This document shows, in pieces, positions 1 through 9,974 of a stretch of DNA of 64,000 nucleotides (the stretch's first letter is position 1; every line of letters begins with the position of its first letter). Under the pieces are notes generated by a model. The model ran no database searches. It was given only the letters and a program-made list of their open reading frames with translations, and was not told the origin of the DNA. Location: NCBI RefSeq assembly GCF_002933465.1, contig NZ_PSZE01000001.1, forward strand, positions 310,001 through 374,000. The letters run 5' to 3'. The DNA is from Nocardia nova (GTDB lineage: Bacteria; Actinomycetota; Actinomycetes; Mycobacteriales; Mycobacteriaceae). A program made the translations under genes and the position numbers.

Positions 1-231
1 GCCGTAACCGATGGCGGCATTCAGACCGCTGATCAGACCTTGGAACAACCAGTCGCGCGGCAGCAGTGACGGCGTCACCGACCAGGCGAAAAACACTGTC
101 GCGGTGACCAGTCCGACGTAGTTGAGGGCGATGATGTCGTCCTCGAGCCGGCGCAGCAGCAACAGACCTCGCCGATAGACCACAACGCCGCGCGTACGCA
201 GCGTTGTGAGAGTCTCGGCAGTATCGAGCAT
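1..231 (-). CDS. N-terminus of an alpha/beta-hydrolase-family membrane protein (partial)
   Basis: Only the first 77 codons are present; the gene runs off the left edge. The ATG is at 231. After a charged start (MLDTAETLTTLRTRG) there is a basic stretch, then a hydrophobic segment at about residues 37-52 (YVGLVTATVFFAWSVTPS), followed by SLLPRDWLFQGLISGLNAA. The pattern TPSLLPR..LFQGL.SGL.AA.GYG is typical of the N-terminal membrane region of the Abhydrolase_9 family (PF15420/PF10081), whose catalytic domain would lie outside the window. It is divergent from the small YiaA/B gene at 371, with a 139-bp gap. The family assignment is from recalled motif similarity; the function of the family is poorly known. 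Confidence 0.7.
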   Translation of the reverse strand, partial: MLDTAETLTTLRTRGVVVYRRGLLLLRRLEDDIIALNYVGLVTATVFFAWSVTPSLLPRDWLFQGLISGLNAAIGYG

Positions 232-370
232 CAGTCAAGTATGGCGGTCGGTGTTCGGAAATCGGGGACCTCGCCACGTGAGGCAAACAACTGCCACAAC
301 GGGAATTACCGGGGGTACTCGAGTAGTTCTACGCACGATCCCCGCGGTCCGGCACCGCAGACTCGACGGT

Positions 371-652
371 ATGAGCACTCCCACCCAGCAGAAGAGCAGC
401 CCCGCATTCCTGGCCCAGGCCGCGATCGCCTTCGGTGTCAGTTTCGTCGCTGCCACCGCGGGCATCGTCTTTCTGCCGCTGGATATCTGGCAGCGCGGAT
501 TCCTGTTGATGACAACGCTGTTCATGGTCTCGAGCACCTTCACCCTCGCCAAGGTGATCCGCGACCAGTTCGAGTCCGCGCGCGTCCATCAGCGCATCGA
601 CGAGGCCCGCGTGGAAAAGCTGATGGCCGAACACGATCCGTTCCGGGTGTGA
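371..652 (+). CDS. YiaA/YiaB-family two-helix membrane protein
   Basis: The product has 93 residues and starts at ATG 371 (MSTPTQQKSSPAFLAQAAIA). An in-frame upstream start at 206 would add a basic, low-complexity extension, so I reject it. Two hydrophobic helices are visible at about residues 13-33 and 39-60, separated by PLDIWQRG, and a charged helical tail (KVIRDQFESARVHQRIDEAR) ends at DPFRV. This layout matches the YiaA/B two-helix domain (PF05360), found in many actinobacteria with unknown function. It converges on purL, and a copy of the dispersed repeat lies in the 113-bp gap. Confidence 0.8.
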   Translation: MSTPTQQKSSPAFLAQAAIAFGVSFVAATAGIVFLPLDIWQRGFLLMTTLFMVSSTFTLAKVIRDQFESARVHQRIDEARVEKLMAEHDPFRV

Positions 653-693
653 GCGGACCGCGGCGCCGGCAGCGTCTGATGGCACCCTGCGCG

Positions 694-728
694 GCTCCCT
701 CCGTGGTTACGCGCACTGCCGCCTCCGG
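694..728 (+). repeat. Dispersed intergenic repeat, copy A
   Basis: The core CCCTCCGTGGTTACGC is followed after a few variable bases by CTGCCGCCTCCGG. It lies between the convergent YiaA/B gene and purL. The same element recurs at 3174-3209 (inverted, diverged), 10333-10365 and 62914-62947. It is never inside a gene in this window. Confidence 0.75.
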
Positions 729-765
729 TCGCGTCGCTCCGGGTGCTGCCGCGGTCCGCCTCGGC

Positions 766-3060
766 TCACTCCGCGGTGGTGCCGAACAGCGCGGGCAGGG
801 TGCCCTCGTAGGCGGTGCGCAGTTCGTCCATCGTGATCGAGAACTGGCCCTGCACCTCGACCGAGTCCGAGCCCTGATCCACCACGCCGATGCGCACCCA
901 CGGCAGTTCGCGCGCGGTGCACATCTTGGTGAAACGCGTTTCCTCCGACCGCGGGACCGCGACCAGGACGCGTCCGGCCGATTCCGAGAACAGCGTGACG
1001 AACGGGTCGTCCCCCTCGGGCAGCAGGATGCGCACACCGGTTTCGCCGGCCAGCGCCCCCTCCACGACCGCCTGGGCCAGCCCACCCTCGCTGAGATCGT
1101 GCGCGGCGCTGATCATTCCGTCGCGTGAACCGGCGGTCAGCACCTCGGCGAGCAACTGTTCGCGAGCGAAGTCCACCCGCGGTGGCACACCGCCCAGATG
1201 ATCGTGCTCGACCTGCGACCAGATCGATCCGTCGAATTCGTCGTGGGTCTCGCCGAGCAGGATCAGCGTCTCTCCGGGCTCGGTGCCGAATCCGGTCGGG
1301 ATGCGCCGGTGCACATCATCGATGACGCCGAGCACGCCGACCACCGGGGTCGGCAGGATCGCGGTCTGGCCGGTCTGGTTGTAGAAGCTGACGTTGCCGC
1401 CGGTGACCGGAATGCCCAGGGCCACACAGCCGTCCGCGAGGCCGCGCACGGCCTGCTGGAACTGCCACATCACACCCGGATCCTCGGGAGAACCGAAGTT
1501 GAGGCAGTTGGTGACCGCCTTGGGCGTCGCGCCGGTGCTGGCGACGTTGCGGTAGGCCTCGGCCAGTGCCAGCTGCGCGCCGGTGTAGGGGTCGAGTTTG
1601 GTGTAGCGGCCCGAGGCGTCGGTGGCCAGGGCGATGCCCCGGCCGGACTCCTCGTCGATGCGGATTACGCCCGCGTCGGCATGTTCGGCCAGCACGGTGT
1701 TGCCGCGCACGTAGCGGTCGTACTGCTCGACGATCCACTTGCGGCTGCACAGCTGTGGGCTGGAGATCATCCTCAGCAGCGTGGCCCGCAGTTCGTCGCC
1801 GGACTTCGGCCGGGCCAGCCCAGCACTGGTGTCGGCGACCAGCGCGGCCTGCTCCTCGGGGCGCTGCACGGGCCGCTCGTAGACGGGGCCTTCGTGCGCG
1901 ACGGTGCGCGGCGGCACGTCCACCACGGTTTCGCCGTGCCATTTCACCACCAGGCGGTCGCCGTCGGTGACCTCGCCGATCACGGTGGCCAGCACATCCC
2001 ACTTGTGGCAGACGGCCATGAACGCCTCGACGTTGTCCGGCGTCACCACCGCGCACATGCGTTCCTGCGATTCGCTCGAAAGCACTTCCGCGGGTGTCAT
2101 ATTCGCCGCGCGCAGCGGCACCTTGTCCAGGTCGATGCGCATCCCGCCGTCACCGGCCGCCGCCAATTCCGATGTCGCACAGGACAATCCGGCGCCGCCG
2201 AGGTCTTGAATACCGACCACCAGTCCGGCGTGGTACAGCTCGAGACAGCACTCGATGAGCACCTTCTCGGCGAACGGGTCGCCCACCTGCACGCTGGGCA
2301 GTTTCTTACGACCGGAGCCGGATTCGTCACCCGCGAAGGTGTCCGAAGCCAGCACCGACACGCCGCCGATACCGTCCAGACCGGTCCGCGCGCCGAACAG
2401 CACGATCTTGTTGCCGGTTCCGGAGGCGAAGGCCAGGTGCAGATCCTCCACCCGCATCACGCCCGCGCACAGCGCGTTCACCAGTGGATTGCCCTGGTAG
2501 GAGGCGTCGAAGACGGTTTCGCCGCCGACGTTGGGCAGGCCGAGGGAGTTGCCGTAGCCGCCGACACCGCGCACCACGCCGTCGACCACCCGCCGGGTGT
2601 CGGGATGGTCGGCGGCACCGAAGCGCAACTGGTCCATCACCGCGATCGGCCGCGCGCCCATCGCCATGATGTCGCGCACGATGCCGCCGACACCGGTGGC
2701 CGCACCCTGGTACGGCTCGACATAGGAGGGGTGGTTGTGGCTTTCCACCTTGAAGGTGACCGCCCAGCCGTCACCGATGTCCACCACGCCCGCGTTCTCG
2801 CCGATACCGGCCAGCATCGAGGCGCGCATCTCGTCGGTGGTGGTCTGACCGAAGTAGCGCAGGTGCACCTTCGAGGATTTGTAGGAGCAGTGTTCGCTCC
2901 ACATCACCGAGTACATCGCCAGCTCGGCATCGGTGGGGCGGCGGCCCAGAATGTCGCGGATGCGCGCGTACTCGTCGTCCTTGAGACCCAGCTCCTTGTA
3001 CGGCTGCGGGATATCCGGAGTGGCTGCGGCGGCGCTGACGGTGTCGACGTGGACAGTCAC
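766..3060 (-). CDS. purL: Phosphoribosylformylglycinamidine synthase, large subunit PurL
   Basis: The 764-residue protein catalyses ATP-dependent conversion of FGAR to FGAM in purine synthesis, using ammonia from PurQ with PurS as bridging subunit. The length is that of the short, PurQS-dependent PurL type. Recognisable segments, in order, are [13 protein letters not shown] (substrate binding), [48 protein letters not shown] and [18 protein letters not shown]. The last closes the second AIR-synthase-like half. The start is GTG at 3060. The gene is transcribed in the same direction as purS-purQ (9.3-10.2 kb) but is separated from them by about 6 kb of other genes on both strands, so it needs its own promoter. 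Dispersed-repeat copies lie just beyond both ends. Confidence 0.97.
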   Translation of the reverse strand: MTVHVDTVSAAAATPDIPQPYKELGLKDDEYARIRDILGRRPTDAELAMYSVMWSEHCSYKSSKVHLRYFGQTTTDEMRASMLAGIGENAGVVDIGDGWAVTFKVESHNHPSYVEPYQGAATGVGGIVRDIMAMGARPIAVMDQLRFGAADHPDTRRVVDGVVRGVGGYGNSLGLPNVGGETVFDASYQGNPLVNALCAGVMRVEDLHLAFASGTGNKIVLFGARTGLDGIGGVSVLASDTFAGDESGSGRKKLPSVQVGDPFAEKVLIECCLELYHAGLVVGIQDLGGAGLSCATSELAAAGDGGMRIDLDKVPLRAANMTPAEVLSSESQERMCAVVTPDNVEAFMAVCHKWDVLATVIGEVTDGDRLVVKWHGETVVDVPPRTVAHEGPVYERPVQRPEEQAALVADTSAGLARPKSGDELRATLLRMISSPQLCSRKWIVEQYDRYVRGNTVLAEHADAGVIRIDEESGRGIALATDASGRYTKLDPYTGAQLALAEAYRNVASTGATPKAVTNCLNFGSPEDPGVMWQFQQAVRGLADGCVALGIPVTGGNVSFYNQTGQTAILPTPVVGVLGVIDDVHRRIPTGFGTEPGETLILLGETHDEFDGSIWSQVEHDHLGGVPPRVDFAREQLLAEVLTAGSRDGMISAAHDLSEGGLAQAVVEGALAGETGVRILLPEGDDPFVTLFSESAGRVLVAVPRSEETRFTKMCTARELPWVRIGVVDQGSDSVEVQGQFSITMDELRTAYEGTLPALFGTTAE

Positions 3061-3173
3061 GGTGGGCTACCTAGGTCCTTTCGGCCGGGCAAACGTGCAG
3101 CTACGAGCTCCGACGCTGGAGTGAGAGACGGAATGCACGCGGATGGTGAGTCCAGGCCAGTCTAATGGGCCGC

Positions 3174-3209
3174 CCGGAGGAGGCAGCGGAGTGTTACCAC
3201 GGAGGGCGG
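3174..3209 (-). repeat. Dispersed intergenic repeat, copy B (diverged)
   Basis: Read on the minus strand it begins CCCTCCGTGGTAACAC and ends CTGCCTCCTCCGG. It is the most diverged of the four copies, lying in the divergent gap between purL and the GT87 gene. Confidence 0.6.
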
Positions 3210-3293
3210 CCCATTGGACCGCAAACACCATTGCCTATCGGGTGGCAAACCCACCCCGGCCAGGCAGCACCTGGTCACCGGTACGCTGAGCCG

Positions 3294-4604
3294 GTGAACG
3301 ATCGATCCAGGGTCGCAGATCCGGACGAACTGCCCGCGACCACGTCGTCCGCGCGGTCCACCGGGGGGCTGACGACTCGGCAGCGACGACTGCTCATGAT
3401 CGCGATCGCCTTGTTCGTCGTCTCGGCGATCGTCTCCTGGGCCGCCCACATCTGGACCGGCTACATCGATCTCCAGGTCTACCGCAACGGAGCCCGCACG
3501 TGGCTCGACGGTGGCGACCTGTACGGGCCGATGCCCAAGGTCTACGGCATCGGACTGCCGTTCACCTACCCGCCGCTGGCGGCCCTGTTCTTCGCGCCGC
3601 TCGCGCTGATGCCGCTCGCCGTCGCCGAATGGCTGGTGCTGCTCACTTCGATGGCGAGCCTCGCGGTCACGCTGTGGCTGGTCCTGGTCCGGGTGCGGCC
3701 GGGGATGGACCGGTCTTCCCGGGTGATCCTGCTGATCGGGGCGCTGGCCGTGCTCGGCCTGTCCGAACCGGTGCGCCAGACCTACAACTTCGGCCAGATC
3801 AATCTGGTCCTGATGGCGGCCGTCGCGCTGGACGCACTGGTCCGCAAGCCGTTCTGGCCGCGCGGCATGCTGATCGGAATCACGGTGTCGGTGAAGCTGG
3901 TTCCGGCCGGCTATCTGCTCTACTTCCTGCTGCGCCGGGACTGGCGCGCCTGCGTCACGCTCATCGGCTCGGCGATCGGCGCGATCGCGCTGGCATACCT
4001 GCTGTTCCCGCACGATTCCACCGAGTACTGGTTCCACACGCTGATCGACACCGGTCGCATCGGACCGCCGCAGTACGCGGGCAATCAGTCGCTCAAGGGG
4101 TTCGCGTTCCGCCTGGGCGTCTCCGATACCGCCGCGACGGGTATCTGGATCGGGCTGTCGCTCATCGCGGTCGGACTCGCCGCCCTGTGGATGAAACGGC
4201 TGCTCGACGCCGGTCACCACGTGTCCGCGCTGCTGGTGAACTCGGCGGCGGTCCTGCTGGTCTCGCCGGTCTCGTGGTCGCACCACTGGGTGTGGGTCGC
4301 CCCCGCCCTGCTGGTCGCGGGCGACCTGATCGCCCGGATGCCGGCCGCGGACGCCCCGGGTACGCCGGGACGCGCGGCACGGCGGCGGCGGATGTGGATC
4401 GCGGTCACCGCCGCGATCACGGTGCTGTTCATGGTCGGGCCGCAGTGGGTGCTGCCGCACAACGCCGACCGCGAACTCCGCTGGGCGTGGTGGCAGCAGA
4501 TCATCGGCAGCAGCTATGTGCTGGTGGCCTTCGCCGCGCTGGTGATCGCGGCGATCGCCTACCGCCCGAGTGGCATGAGGAACGCCGCCAGCGCCGCCGA
4601 ATAG
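3294..4604 (+). CDS. GT87-family polyprenyl-phosphomannose-dependent mannosyltransferase
   Basis: This is a multi-pass membrane protein of 436 residues when started at GTG 3294 ([17 protein letters not shown]). Earlier in-frame codons would run through the dispersed repeat and give an atypical leader. The first helix ([19 protein letters not shown]) is followed by the GT87 signature: the loop [20 protein letters not shown] with its acidic residue, then [18 protein letters not shown]. About nine further hydrophobic helices follow, and [14 protein letters not shown] lies in the C-terminal half. GT87 enzymes (DUF2029; PimE and Rv2181 types) add alpha-1,2 mannose to phosphatidylinositol mannosides or lipoarabinomannan from a lipid donor on the outer face of the membrane. 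Which acceptor applies here cannot be told. The 3' end overlaps the convergent M18 gene by 46 bp. Confidence 0.88.
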   Translation: MNDRSRVADPDELPATTSSARSTGGLTTRQRRLLMIAIALFVVSAIVSWAAHIWTGYIDLQVYRNGARTWLDGGDLYGPMPKVYGIGLPFTYPPLAALFFAPLALMPLAVAEWLVLLTSMASLAVTLWLVLVRVRPGMDRSSRVILLIGALAVLGLSEPVRQTYNFGQINLVLMAAVALDALVRKPFWPRGMLIGITVSVKLVPAGYLLYFLLRRDWRACVTLIGSAIGAIALAYLLFPHDSTEYWFHTLIDTGRIGPPQYAGNQSLKGFAFRLGVSDTAATGIWIGLSLIAVGLAALWMKRLLDAGHHVSALLVNSAAVLLVSPVSWSHHWVWVAPALLVAGDLIARMPAADAPGTPGRAARRRRMWIAVTAAITVLFMVGPQWVLPHNADRELRWAWWQQIIGSSYVLVAFAALVIAAIAYRPSGMRNAASAAE

Positions 4605-5863
4605 GAGGCCACGTCCGCGGCGCCCATCAGTTCGCGCGCCGAATGCATCGCCAGCTGCGGTGCGCCCACGTCGACGGTCGGCATGCCGGTACGCGCCGCG
4701 GTCATCGGGCCGATGGTGGAACCGCACGGCAGATCCGCGCGATGCACGTACCGCTGCAGCGGCACCCCGGCCTGCGCACAGGCCAGGGCGAAGGCTCCGG
4801 CACCGACCGCATCGGTGGCGTAGCGCAGATTCTGATTCACCTTCAGCACCGGGCCACCGCCGACCTCGATGCGATGCGAGGGCTCGTGCCGGTCCGGATA
4901 GTTGGGATGGGTGGCATGGGCCATATCACCGGAGGCACAGATCGAACCGGCCAGTGCCGCAAGGTAATCCGCGCGGCCACCGCCGCGGGCGAGCACGATT
5001 CGCTCCAGAATTGCGGGCAGCAGATCCGATTGGGCGCCGCGGTCGGATTGGCTGCCGACCTCCTCGTGATCGAACATCGCCAGTACCGGGGTGCTGCCGC
5101 CGTCGTGGTCCGCGGCGGCCAGGAACGCCTGTAGGCCGGCATAGCAGGTGGCCTGGTTGTCCAGCCGCGGCGCACTCACCAGATCCTGGTCGCGGCCGAC
5201 CACCCGGCTCGGTTCCAGGTCGTGGGTCATCAATTCCCACCCGAGCACGTCGTCGGCGCGGACGCCGGCCTGCTCGGCGACGTAGGCGATGAACGAGCGC
5301 GGCCGCTCCCCCAATCCCCAGATGCCGTTGACGTGGCGTTGCGGATCCAGCGTCACCCCGCGCCGATCCTCGGACAGGTGGATGGCCAGTTGCGGCACCC
5401 GGACCAGCGGATCGTCGACGCGGACCAGCCGCTGGCCCAGTTCGTCGCCCTCGCGCACGGTGAGCCGGCCCGAGATGCCGAGATCACGGTCCAGCCAGGA
5501 ATTGAGCCAGGCGCCGCCGTAGGGTTCCAGGCCGATCAACTGCCAGCCCGCGACGGCCAGATCGGGATGCTGTTTGACGCGCAGATTCGGACTGTCGGTG
5601 TGCGCGCCGACCACCCGGAACGCCCCGGCCGGATCGGTGGTCGTCGCGGCCCAGGCGACCAGCGATCCGCCGCGGATCACGAAGTAGCGGCCCACTCCCC
5701 CGTTCGTCTCCGCCGACTCGGCCCACGGCCGGGCCTCGGGCAGTTCGGTGAATCCGTGGGCCGTCAATTCGGCTGCCACCGTGCGGCATACGTGAAACGG
5801 GGACGGCGAGGCATCGATGAAGGCGCACAGCCCGGAGGCCGTCGCGGTGGTGGAGACCGGCAT
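4559..5863 (-). CDS. M18-family aspartyl-type aminopeptidase
   Basis: The 434-residue zinc aminopeptidase starts at ATG 5863 ([20 protein letters not shown]). The upstream in-frame ATG at 5935 would overlap the MarR gene. Family motifs include the metal-ligand stretch [14 protein letters not shown], then [38 protein letters not shown] (a metal-binding or catalytic Glu pair) and [20 protein letters not shown]18 enzymes are cytosolic, dodecameric and remove acidic N-terminal residues. M. tuberculosis Rv0800 (pepC) is the likely counterpart, in keeping with purL nearby. The 3' end overlaps the GT87 gene tail to tail by 46 bp. Confidence 0.93.
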   Translation of the reverse strand: MPVSTTATASGLCAFIDASPSPFHVCRTVAAELTAHGFTELPEARPWAESAETNGGVGRYFVIRGGSLVAWAATTTDPAGAFRVVGAHTDSPNLRVKQHPDLAVAGWQLIGLEPYGGAWLNSWLDRDLGISGRLTVREGDELGQRLVRVDDPLVRVPQLAIHLSEDRRGVTLDPQRHVNGIWGLGERPRSFIAYVAEQAGVRADDVLGWELMTHDLEPSRVVGRDQDLVSAPRLDNQATCYAGLQAFLAAADHDGGSTPVLAMFDHEEVGSQSDRGAQSDLLPAILERIVLARGGGRADYLAALAGSICASGDMAHATHPNYPDRHEPSHRIEVGGGPVLKVNQNLRYATDAVGAGAFALACAQAGVPLQRYVHRADLPCGSTIGPMTAARTGMPTVDVGAPQLAMHSARELMGAADVASYSAALAAFLMPLGR

Positions 5864-5931
5864 ACCAGCGATCCTATCGGCTGCCGGAATTGCCGGATTA
5901 TCGCCGAGTAGGCGGCCGCGCTCCGAACGGA

Positions 5932-6366
5932 TCAATCCGACTGGGTATCGACCATCAACTCGAGCAGTCGCAGCAATTCCGCGTGATTTCGCGCGCCGAT
6001 TCGTTTACGCAATTCCTCTTCAGCGAGTGACTCCTGCTCGCGAACCGAATCCACCAGATCCTTGCCGCGATGGGTCAAACCGATGAGAATGCGGCGGCGG
6101 TCGTCCTCGGCCGCAATTCGAAAGATCAGGCCGCGCTCGGCCAGGGCGTCGGCGTGGCGGGTGGCCGACGAGGGCGGTAGCTGGGCACGAACCGCCAGCT
6201 CGCTCATGGTGATGCCGGAGCGGTCGGACAGATTCGACAGCATGGCCCACTGGTCGGCGGTCAGCTGCCTGGCACACAGTGCCGCGTCGAGGTGCCGGAG
6301 CCAACCGCGTTCCGCAGCTCGCAGCGCCCCGTGCAGCGTGGCGACGCCACTGACAATGGTCGACAT
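5932..6366 (-). CDS. MarR-family transcriptional regulator
   Basis: The product has 144 residues, the usual MarR length. The winged-helix core is at about residues 38-105: [28 protein letters not shown], the recognition helix [18 protein letters not shown], and the wing [20 protein letters not shown] with its typical DRR. The C-terminal dimerisation helices follow ([19 protein letters not shown]). It lies head to head with a decayed substrate-binding-protein gene at 6412, which may once have been its target. No ligand can be inferred. Confidence 0.92.
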   Translation of the reverse strand: MSTIVSGVATLHGALRAAERGWLRHLDAALCARQLTADQWAMLSNLSDRSGITMSELAVRAQLPPSSATRHADALAERGLIFRIAAEDDRRRILIGLTHRGKDLVDSVREQESLAEEELRKRIGARNHAELLRLLELMVDTQSD

Positions 6367-6411
6367 ATTCTCCGCCCCATCATTTCGCTCGGATACGAAG
6401 AAGGGTACCGA

Positions 6412-6745
6412 ATGTGCTCCTTCGGCGAGAGCCCGGACGAAGTGGTCGAGGTCCTGAATATCGTCCCCCTGCAGGGCCCGTCGGAATTGTCGCGCCGTCC
6501 TGTGAAGCGGCGATTTCCTCGGCTGCGAAAGAAATCAACAGCGGCACAGGAATTCTGGGCCGGCAGGTACGGGTGACGACCATCGACGGCGGCCGCTGCC
6601 CGGCCGAGGTGGCCGACGAGGTCTCGGCGCCGCTGGCCACCGGAATGGCCGATGCCATCACCGGCTGGCGCATCTCGGCGGTCCGCCAGGCGGTTGCCGG
6701 GTCACGGGCGGGCGGGTTCCGTATCTGTTCGCCAATGTCCACTGA
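6412..6745 (+). pseudogene. Truncated, frameshifted substrate-binding protein (Leu/Ile/Val-binding type)
   Basis: Protein-like sequence runs through three frames. Frame one from ATG 6412 reads VEVLNIVPLQGP. Near 6478 it shifts to a frame reading PVGIVAPSCEAAISSAAKEI, then GILGRQVRVTTIDGGRCPAE and MADAITGWRISAVRQAVAG. Near 6700 it shifts again to TGGRVPYLFANVH and stops at 6743-6745. Joined, these give the N-terminal third of a type-1 periplasmic-binding (AmiC/branched-chain amino acid) domain. Intact members are about 350-400 residues, so the gene has at least two frameshifts and no C-terminal two thirds. The LysR gene ends 23 bp beyond. The family call rests on recalled motif similarity. Confidence 0.7.
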
Positions 6746-6767
6746 CGCCGCTGTACCGGCATCGCGC

Positions 6768-7766
6768 TCAGTCGAGCCCCAGGCCCGTGCGCGTGACCTC
6801 GGCCGAATCATTCGGTGGCGCAATGGTTTCCGGTCCCGGTGCAGCGACCGACGGCCGATCCGGACCGAGCCCCTTGTCGACGGCGGCGGCCCGGACCGCG
6901 TTCACGACGAACAGCAGCGCCGCCCGGCGTGCCGTATTGGTGCGATAAGCCAGTGAGACGGTCCGGGTGAGACCCTCACCGAGCCCGACGATATCCACGC
7001 CGGGCGGCCGCAGCGCCAGCCCCAGGTCCGAGACCAGCGTGACGCCCAGTCCGGCCGCGACCATCGCCATCGCCGTCGACTGCTCCTCCACTTCGTGGTC
7101 GATGCGCGGTTCGACCCCGCCGGACTGGAAGGCCAGCCGGACCGCATGACCGAAATGGGAGCGAGCGGGCGCGAGGATCCACGGATGTTCCGCCAGACCG
7201 GCCAGCGTCACCGTCGGCGCCGGCACCGCTCCGGCCGGCACCGCCGCGTAGAGCCGCTCGACCGCGATCACGGCGCGTTCCAGACCGCGGTCCCAGGTCA
7301 TGGGGGAATTCGAATAGTCGAGGACGAATGACAGGTCCAGGGTGCCGTCGCGAACCGCGGCAGCCGTCGCCTCCGGCGCGAGTTCCCTGGTCCGCACCAG
7401 AATGCCCGGATGGGCGCGGGCGAGCGCGGTGAGCGCGTCGGGCAGCAGACCCGAGGCGACCGAGGCCCACACCCCGGCGGTGAGTGTCGCCGACACCGAC
7501 TCCCCGGACTCCTCCAGCGCCTGTGTGGCCCGCTCCACCGAGGCGAGGATCTCCTCGGCGTGCTCGGCGAGCAGAACTCCGCGATCGGTGAGTTGCAGCC
7601 GGCGCCCGCGCCGCTCGAACAGCCGCAGCCCCACGTCCCGCTCCAACTGCGCCAGCTGTTGCGACACCGCCGAGGCGGTGTAGTGCAGCGCACCCGCGGC
7701 CGCGGTGATCGTGCCGCGCCGATGCAGCTCGCGCAGCATGCGCAGGCGAGGCAGCGACAGGTCCAT
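6768..7766 (-). CDS. LysR-family transcriptional regulator
   Basis: The protein has 332 residues. The N-terminal helix-turn-helix is at about residues 3-60 (RLRMLRELHRRGTITAAAGA, then SAVSQQLAQLERDVGLRLFE and RRGRRLQLTDRGVLLAEHAE), followed by a LysR substrate domain from about residue 95 (GVWASVASGLLPDALTALAR through GLGVTLVSDLGLALRPPGVD). It is divergent from the amino-acid dehydrogenase gene at 8012 across a 245-bp gap, the usual arrangement for a LysR regulator and its target. Regulation of that dehydrogenase is therefore a reasonable inference but not shown. Confidence 0.93.
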   Translation of the reverse strand: MDLSLPRLRMLRELHRRGTITAAAGALHYTASAVSQQLAQLERDVGLRLFERRGRRLQLTDRGVLLAEHAEEILASVERATQALEESGESVSATLTAGVWASVASGLLPDALTALARAHPGILVRTRELAPEATAAAVRDGTLDLSFVLDYSNSPMTWDRGLERAVIAVERLYAAVPAGAVPAPTVTLAGLAEHPWILAPARSHFGHAVRLAFQSGGVEPRIDHEVEEQSTAMAMVAAGLGVTLVSDLGLALRPPGVDIVGLGEGLTRTVSLAYRTNTARRAALLFVVNAVRAAAVDKGLGPDRPSVAAPGPETIAPPNDSAEVTRTGLGLD

Positions 7767-7894
7767 GGCATCGAGCGTAGGCGCTGCGCGGAAACCGTAC
7801 GCACGGCTGACAACGCGGTCCGGTACCGCTGTGCAGAAACACTGAACACGGCCGTGAACGAACCGTAAATAGACGTGTGACCGGGCAGGACGCA

Positions 7895-7919
7895 GGCTGG
7901 TGACAGCGAATCACCAGCC
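7895..7919 (+). promoter_or_regulatory. Stem-loop in the LysR/dehydrogenase divergent gap
   Basis: A perfect 9-bp inverted repeat (GGCTGGTGA ... TCACCAGCC) with a 7-base spacer lies 93 bp upstream of the dehydrogenase start. It could be a leader hairpin or a regulator site. The rest of the 7767-8011 gap holds a clear ribosome binding site, AAGGAGG at 7996-8002, and no ORF. Confidence 0.4.
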
Positions 7920-8011
7920 GGGACGACGAGGTCCGGACGCCGACCGTCGCGCGACTCGACGTTCCCCGCGGGTGGTGGTCGGCCATCCGAACGCGAAGGA
8001 GGTAGTTCGCC

Positions 8012-9253
8012 GTGACGACGATCCACAACCCGGCCGAGGACACCGCACCGACCGTCCCGGCGGTGCCCGCGACCGTCCCGGTCACCCCCGCGATCCGCCC
8101 CGAGCCGTATCTGCGGCTGCAGTGGACCGATTCGGACACCGGCGCCGTCGGCTACCTCGTCGTCCACACCCTGCGCGGCGGCCTGGCCACCGGGGGCACC
8201 CGCATGCGGGCCGGCTGCACGCTGAGCGAGGTGGAGGATCTGGCGCGCGGAATGGCCGCCAAGACCGCGACCTTCGACCTGCCGATCGGCGGCGCGAAGG
8301 GCGGCATCGACTTCGACCCGAAACACCCCCGGGCCATCGAGGTGCTGGAGCGATTCTGCGAGGCCATGCGCCCGTGGATCGACGCGCACTGGGTGACCGC
8401 GGAGGACCTGGGCGTCCCGCAACATCTGATCGACGAGGTCTTCGAGAAGCTGGGTCTGGGGCAGAGCTATCACGCCGCGATCCGCCGCGCCGCGAACCCG
8501 CCCGCCACCCTGGAGCGGGTCCGCAACGGACTGAACGCGGCGGTCGAGGGCGGTTTCCTGCTCGGTGATGTGATCGGCGGTTACGGCGTCGCGCACGCGT
8601 GCCTCGCCACGGCCGTCTCCTGGGGCCGGAGGCCGGCCGAGACGACGGTCGCGATCCAGGGAGTCGGCACCATGGGCGGCGCGGCGGCCTACTACCTGCA
8701 CGAGGCGGGTATGCGCGTGACCACCGTGGCCGATGCCGCCGGTGCCCTGTACCGCGCCGGCGGACTCGACATCCCGGCGCTACTGGAGTTGCGCGACGAC
8801 TACGGCGAAATCGACCGCTCCCGACTGCCCGAAGATGTGGAGCAACTGCCACGCGCGGCGGTCCTGTCCGCCGATGTCGACATCCTGGTACCCGCGGCCA
8901 TCTCGTACGCGATCACCCCGGACAACTCGTTCGACGTGCGCGCCCGTGTCGTCGTCGAGGCCGCCAACGCCGCCACCACACCGGAGGCGGAGGCCATGCT
9001 CGCCGCCCGTGGCGTTGCGGTGCTGCCGGACTTCGTCGCCAATGCCGGTGCGGTCGCCTGGGCGTGGTGGCTGCTGCTCGGTGAGGTCGACGAGGTGCCG
9101 GATACCTCCTTCGATCGCCTGCGCACCACCATGCACACCAAGGTCGCGCAGTTGCTGTCCGCCTGGACCGACCACGGCATCACCCCGCGTGATACCGGCC
9201 GACGCTGGGCGGACGCCCCGGTGCCGATCACCGCGGCGGTCGTGATCCCCTGA
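8012..9253 (+). CDS. Glu/Leu/Phe/Val-type amino-acid dehydrogenase
   Basis: The 413-residue NAD(P)-dependent oxidoreductase deaminates an amino acid to its 2-oxo acid in the cytosol. GTG 8012 is set by AAGGAGG nine bases upstream. The first 30 residues are Pro/Thr/Val-rich and probably disordered. The substrate half contains GGLATGGTRMR and the catalytic lysine motif PIGGAKGGIDFDP (Lys at about 96). The Rossmann half begins with AIQGVGTMGGAAAYYL (about residue 213), and VLPDFVANAGAVAWAWWLLL closes the cofactor site. The family signature does not separate glutamate from leucine, valine or phenylalanine as substrate. It is divergent from the LysR gene and convergent with purQ. Confidence 0.92.
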   Translation: MTTIHNPAEDTAPTVPAVPATVPVTPAIRPEPYLRLQWTDSDTGAVGYLVVHTLRGGLATGGTRMRAGCTLSEVEDLARGMAAKTATFDLPIGGAKGGIDFDPKHPRAIEVLERFCEAMRPWIDAHWVTAEDLGVPQHLIDEVFEKLGLGQSYHAAIRRAANPPATLERVRNGLNAAVEGGFLLGDVIGGYGVAHACLATAVSWGRRPAETTVAIQGVGTMGGAAAYYLHEAGMRVTTVADAAGALYRAGGLDIPALLELRDDYGEIDRSRLPEDVEQLPRAAVLSADVDILVPAAISYAITPDNSFDVRARVVVEAANAATTPEAEAMLAARGVAVLPDFVANAGAVAWAWWLLLGEVDEVPDTSFDRLRTTMHTKVAQLLSAWTDHGITPRDTGRRWADAPVPITAAVVIP

Positions 9254-9255
9254 GC

Positions 9256-9291
9256 GACAGGCCGATCAGACGGTGGTGACAGGCCGATCAG
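9256..9291 (+). repeat. Two 14-bp direct repeats at a convergent gene junction
   Basis: GACAGGCCGATCAG occurs at 9256-9269 and again at 9278-9291. The second copy covers the purQ stop codon at 9288-9290. It looks like a local duplication; I know of no function. Confidence 0.5.
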
Positions 9292-9974
9292 GCCGTGGCG
9301 ACGAGGCTGTCGAGGACCGACAGGAAGATCCCCAGCCCGTCGTCACTCGGCCCGGTCAGCGGTTCGGTGGCGTGTTCGGGGTGCGGCATGAGACCGACGA
9401 CGCGGCCGTTCGGGGAGGCGATGCCGGCGATATCGCGCTGCGAACCGTTGGGGTTGCCGCCCACGTAGCGGAAGACCACCCGGCCCTCGCCCTCGAGTTC
9501 GTCGAGCACGGCCGGTGAGGCCTGGTAGCGGCCCTCGGCGTTCTTCACCGGGACCAGGATCTGCGCGCCCGCTTCGTAGCGCGAGGACCACGCCGTCGCG
9601 GTGGACTCCACCCGCAGCCACTGATCGCGGCAGACGAAGTGCAGGCCCTCGTTGCGGGTCAGCGCGCCCGGCAGCAGTCCGGCCTCGCACAGCACCTGGA
9701 AACCGTTGCAGATTCCCAGCACCGGCATACCCTTGCCGGCGGCCTCGAGGACTTTGCCCATCACGGGCGCGAACCGGGCGATGGCACCGGCGCGCAGATA
9801 GTCGCCATAGGAGAATCCGCCCGGCACCACCACCGCGTCGACACCCTTGAGGTCGGCGTCGGCGTGCCACAGGCTCACCGCTTCGGCGCCGGCCAACCGG
9901 ACCGCGCGCGCCGCGTCGACGTCGTCGAGCGTGCCGGGGAAGGTGATGACACCGATTCGCGCAGAGCTGGTCAC
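9288..9974 (-). CDS. purQ: Phosphoribosylformylglycinamidine synthase, glutaminase subunit PurQ
   Basis: The 228-residue class I glutamine amidotransferase supplies ammonia to PurL. It begins [19 protein letters not shown] and has the nucleophile motif [17 protein letters not shown] (Cys) and the His/Glu motif [17 protein letters not shown]. The GTG start at 9974 overlaps the purS stop by four bases (GTGA), so the two are translationally coupled. Confidence 0.97.
   Translation of the reverse strand: MTSSARIGVITFPGTLDDVDAARAVRLAGAEAVSLWHADADLKGVDAVVVPGGFSYGDYLRAGAIARFAPVMGKVLEAAGKGMPVLGICNGFQVLCEAGLLPGALTRNEGLHFVCRDQWLRVESTATAWSSRYEAGAQILVPVKNAEGRYQASPAVLDELEGEGRVVFRYVGGNPNGSQRDIAGIASPNGRVVGLMPHPEHATEPLTGPSDDGLGIFLSVLDSLVATA

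Noticed and set aside
1198..3165. Long plus-strand open frame opposite purL
   Set aside because: His/Gly/Val/Arg-rich composition without family motifs; purL on the other strand is certain.
3162..4727. Long minus-strand open frame of 521 codons
   Set aside because: It is rich in Arg, Asp, Gln and His with no domain, and lies wholly opposite the GT87 gene; it is a high-GC shadow frame.
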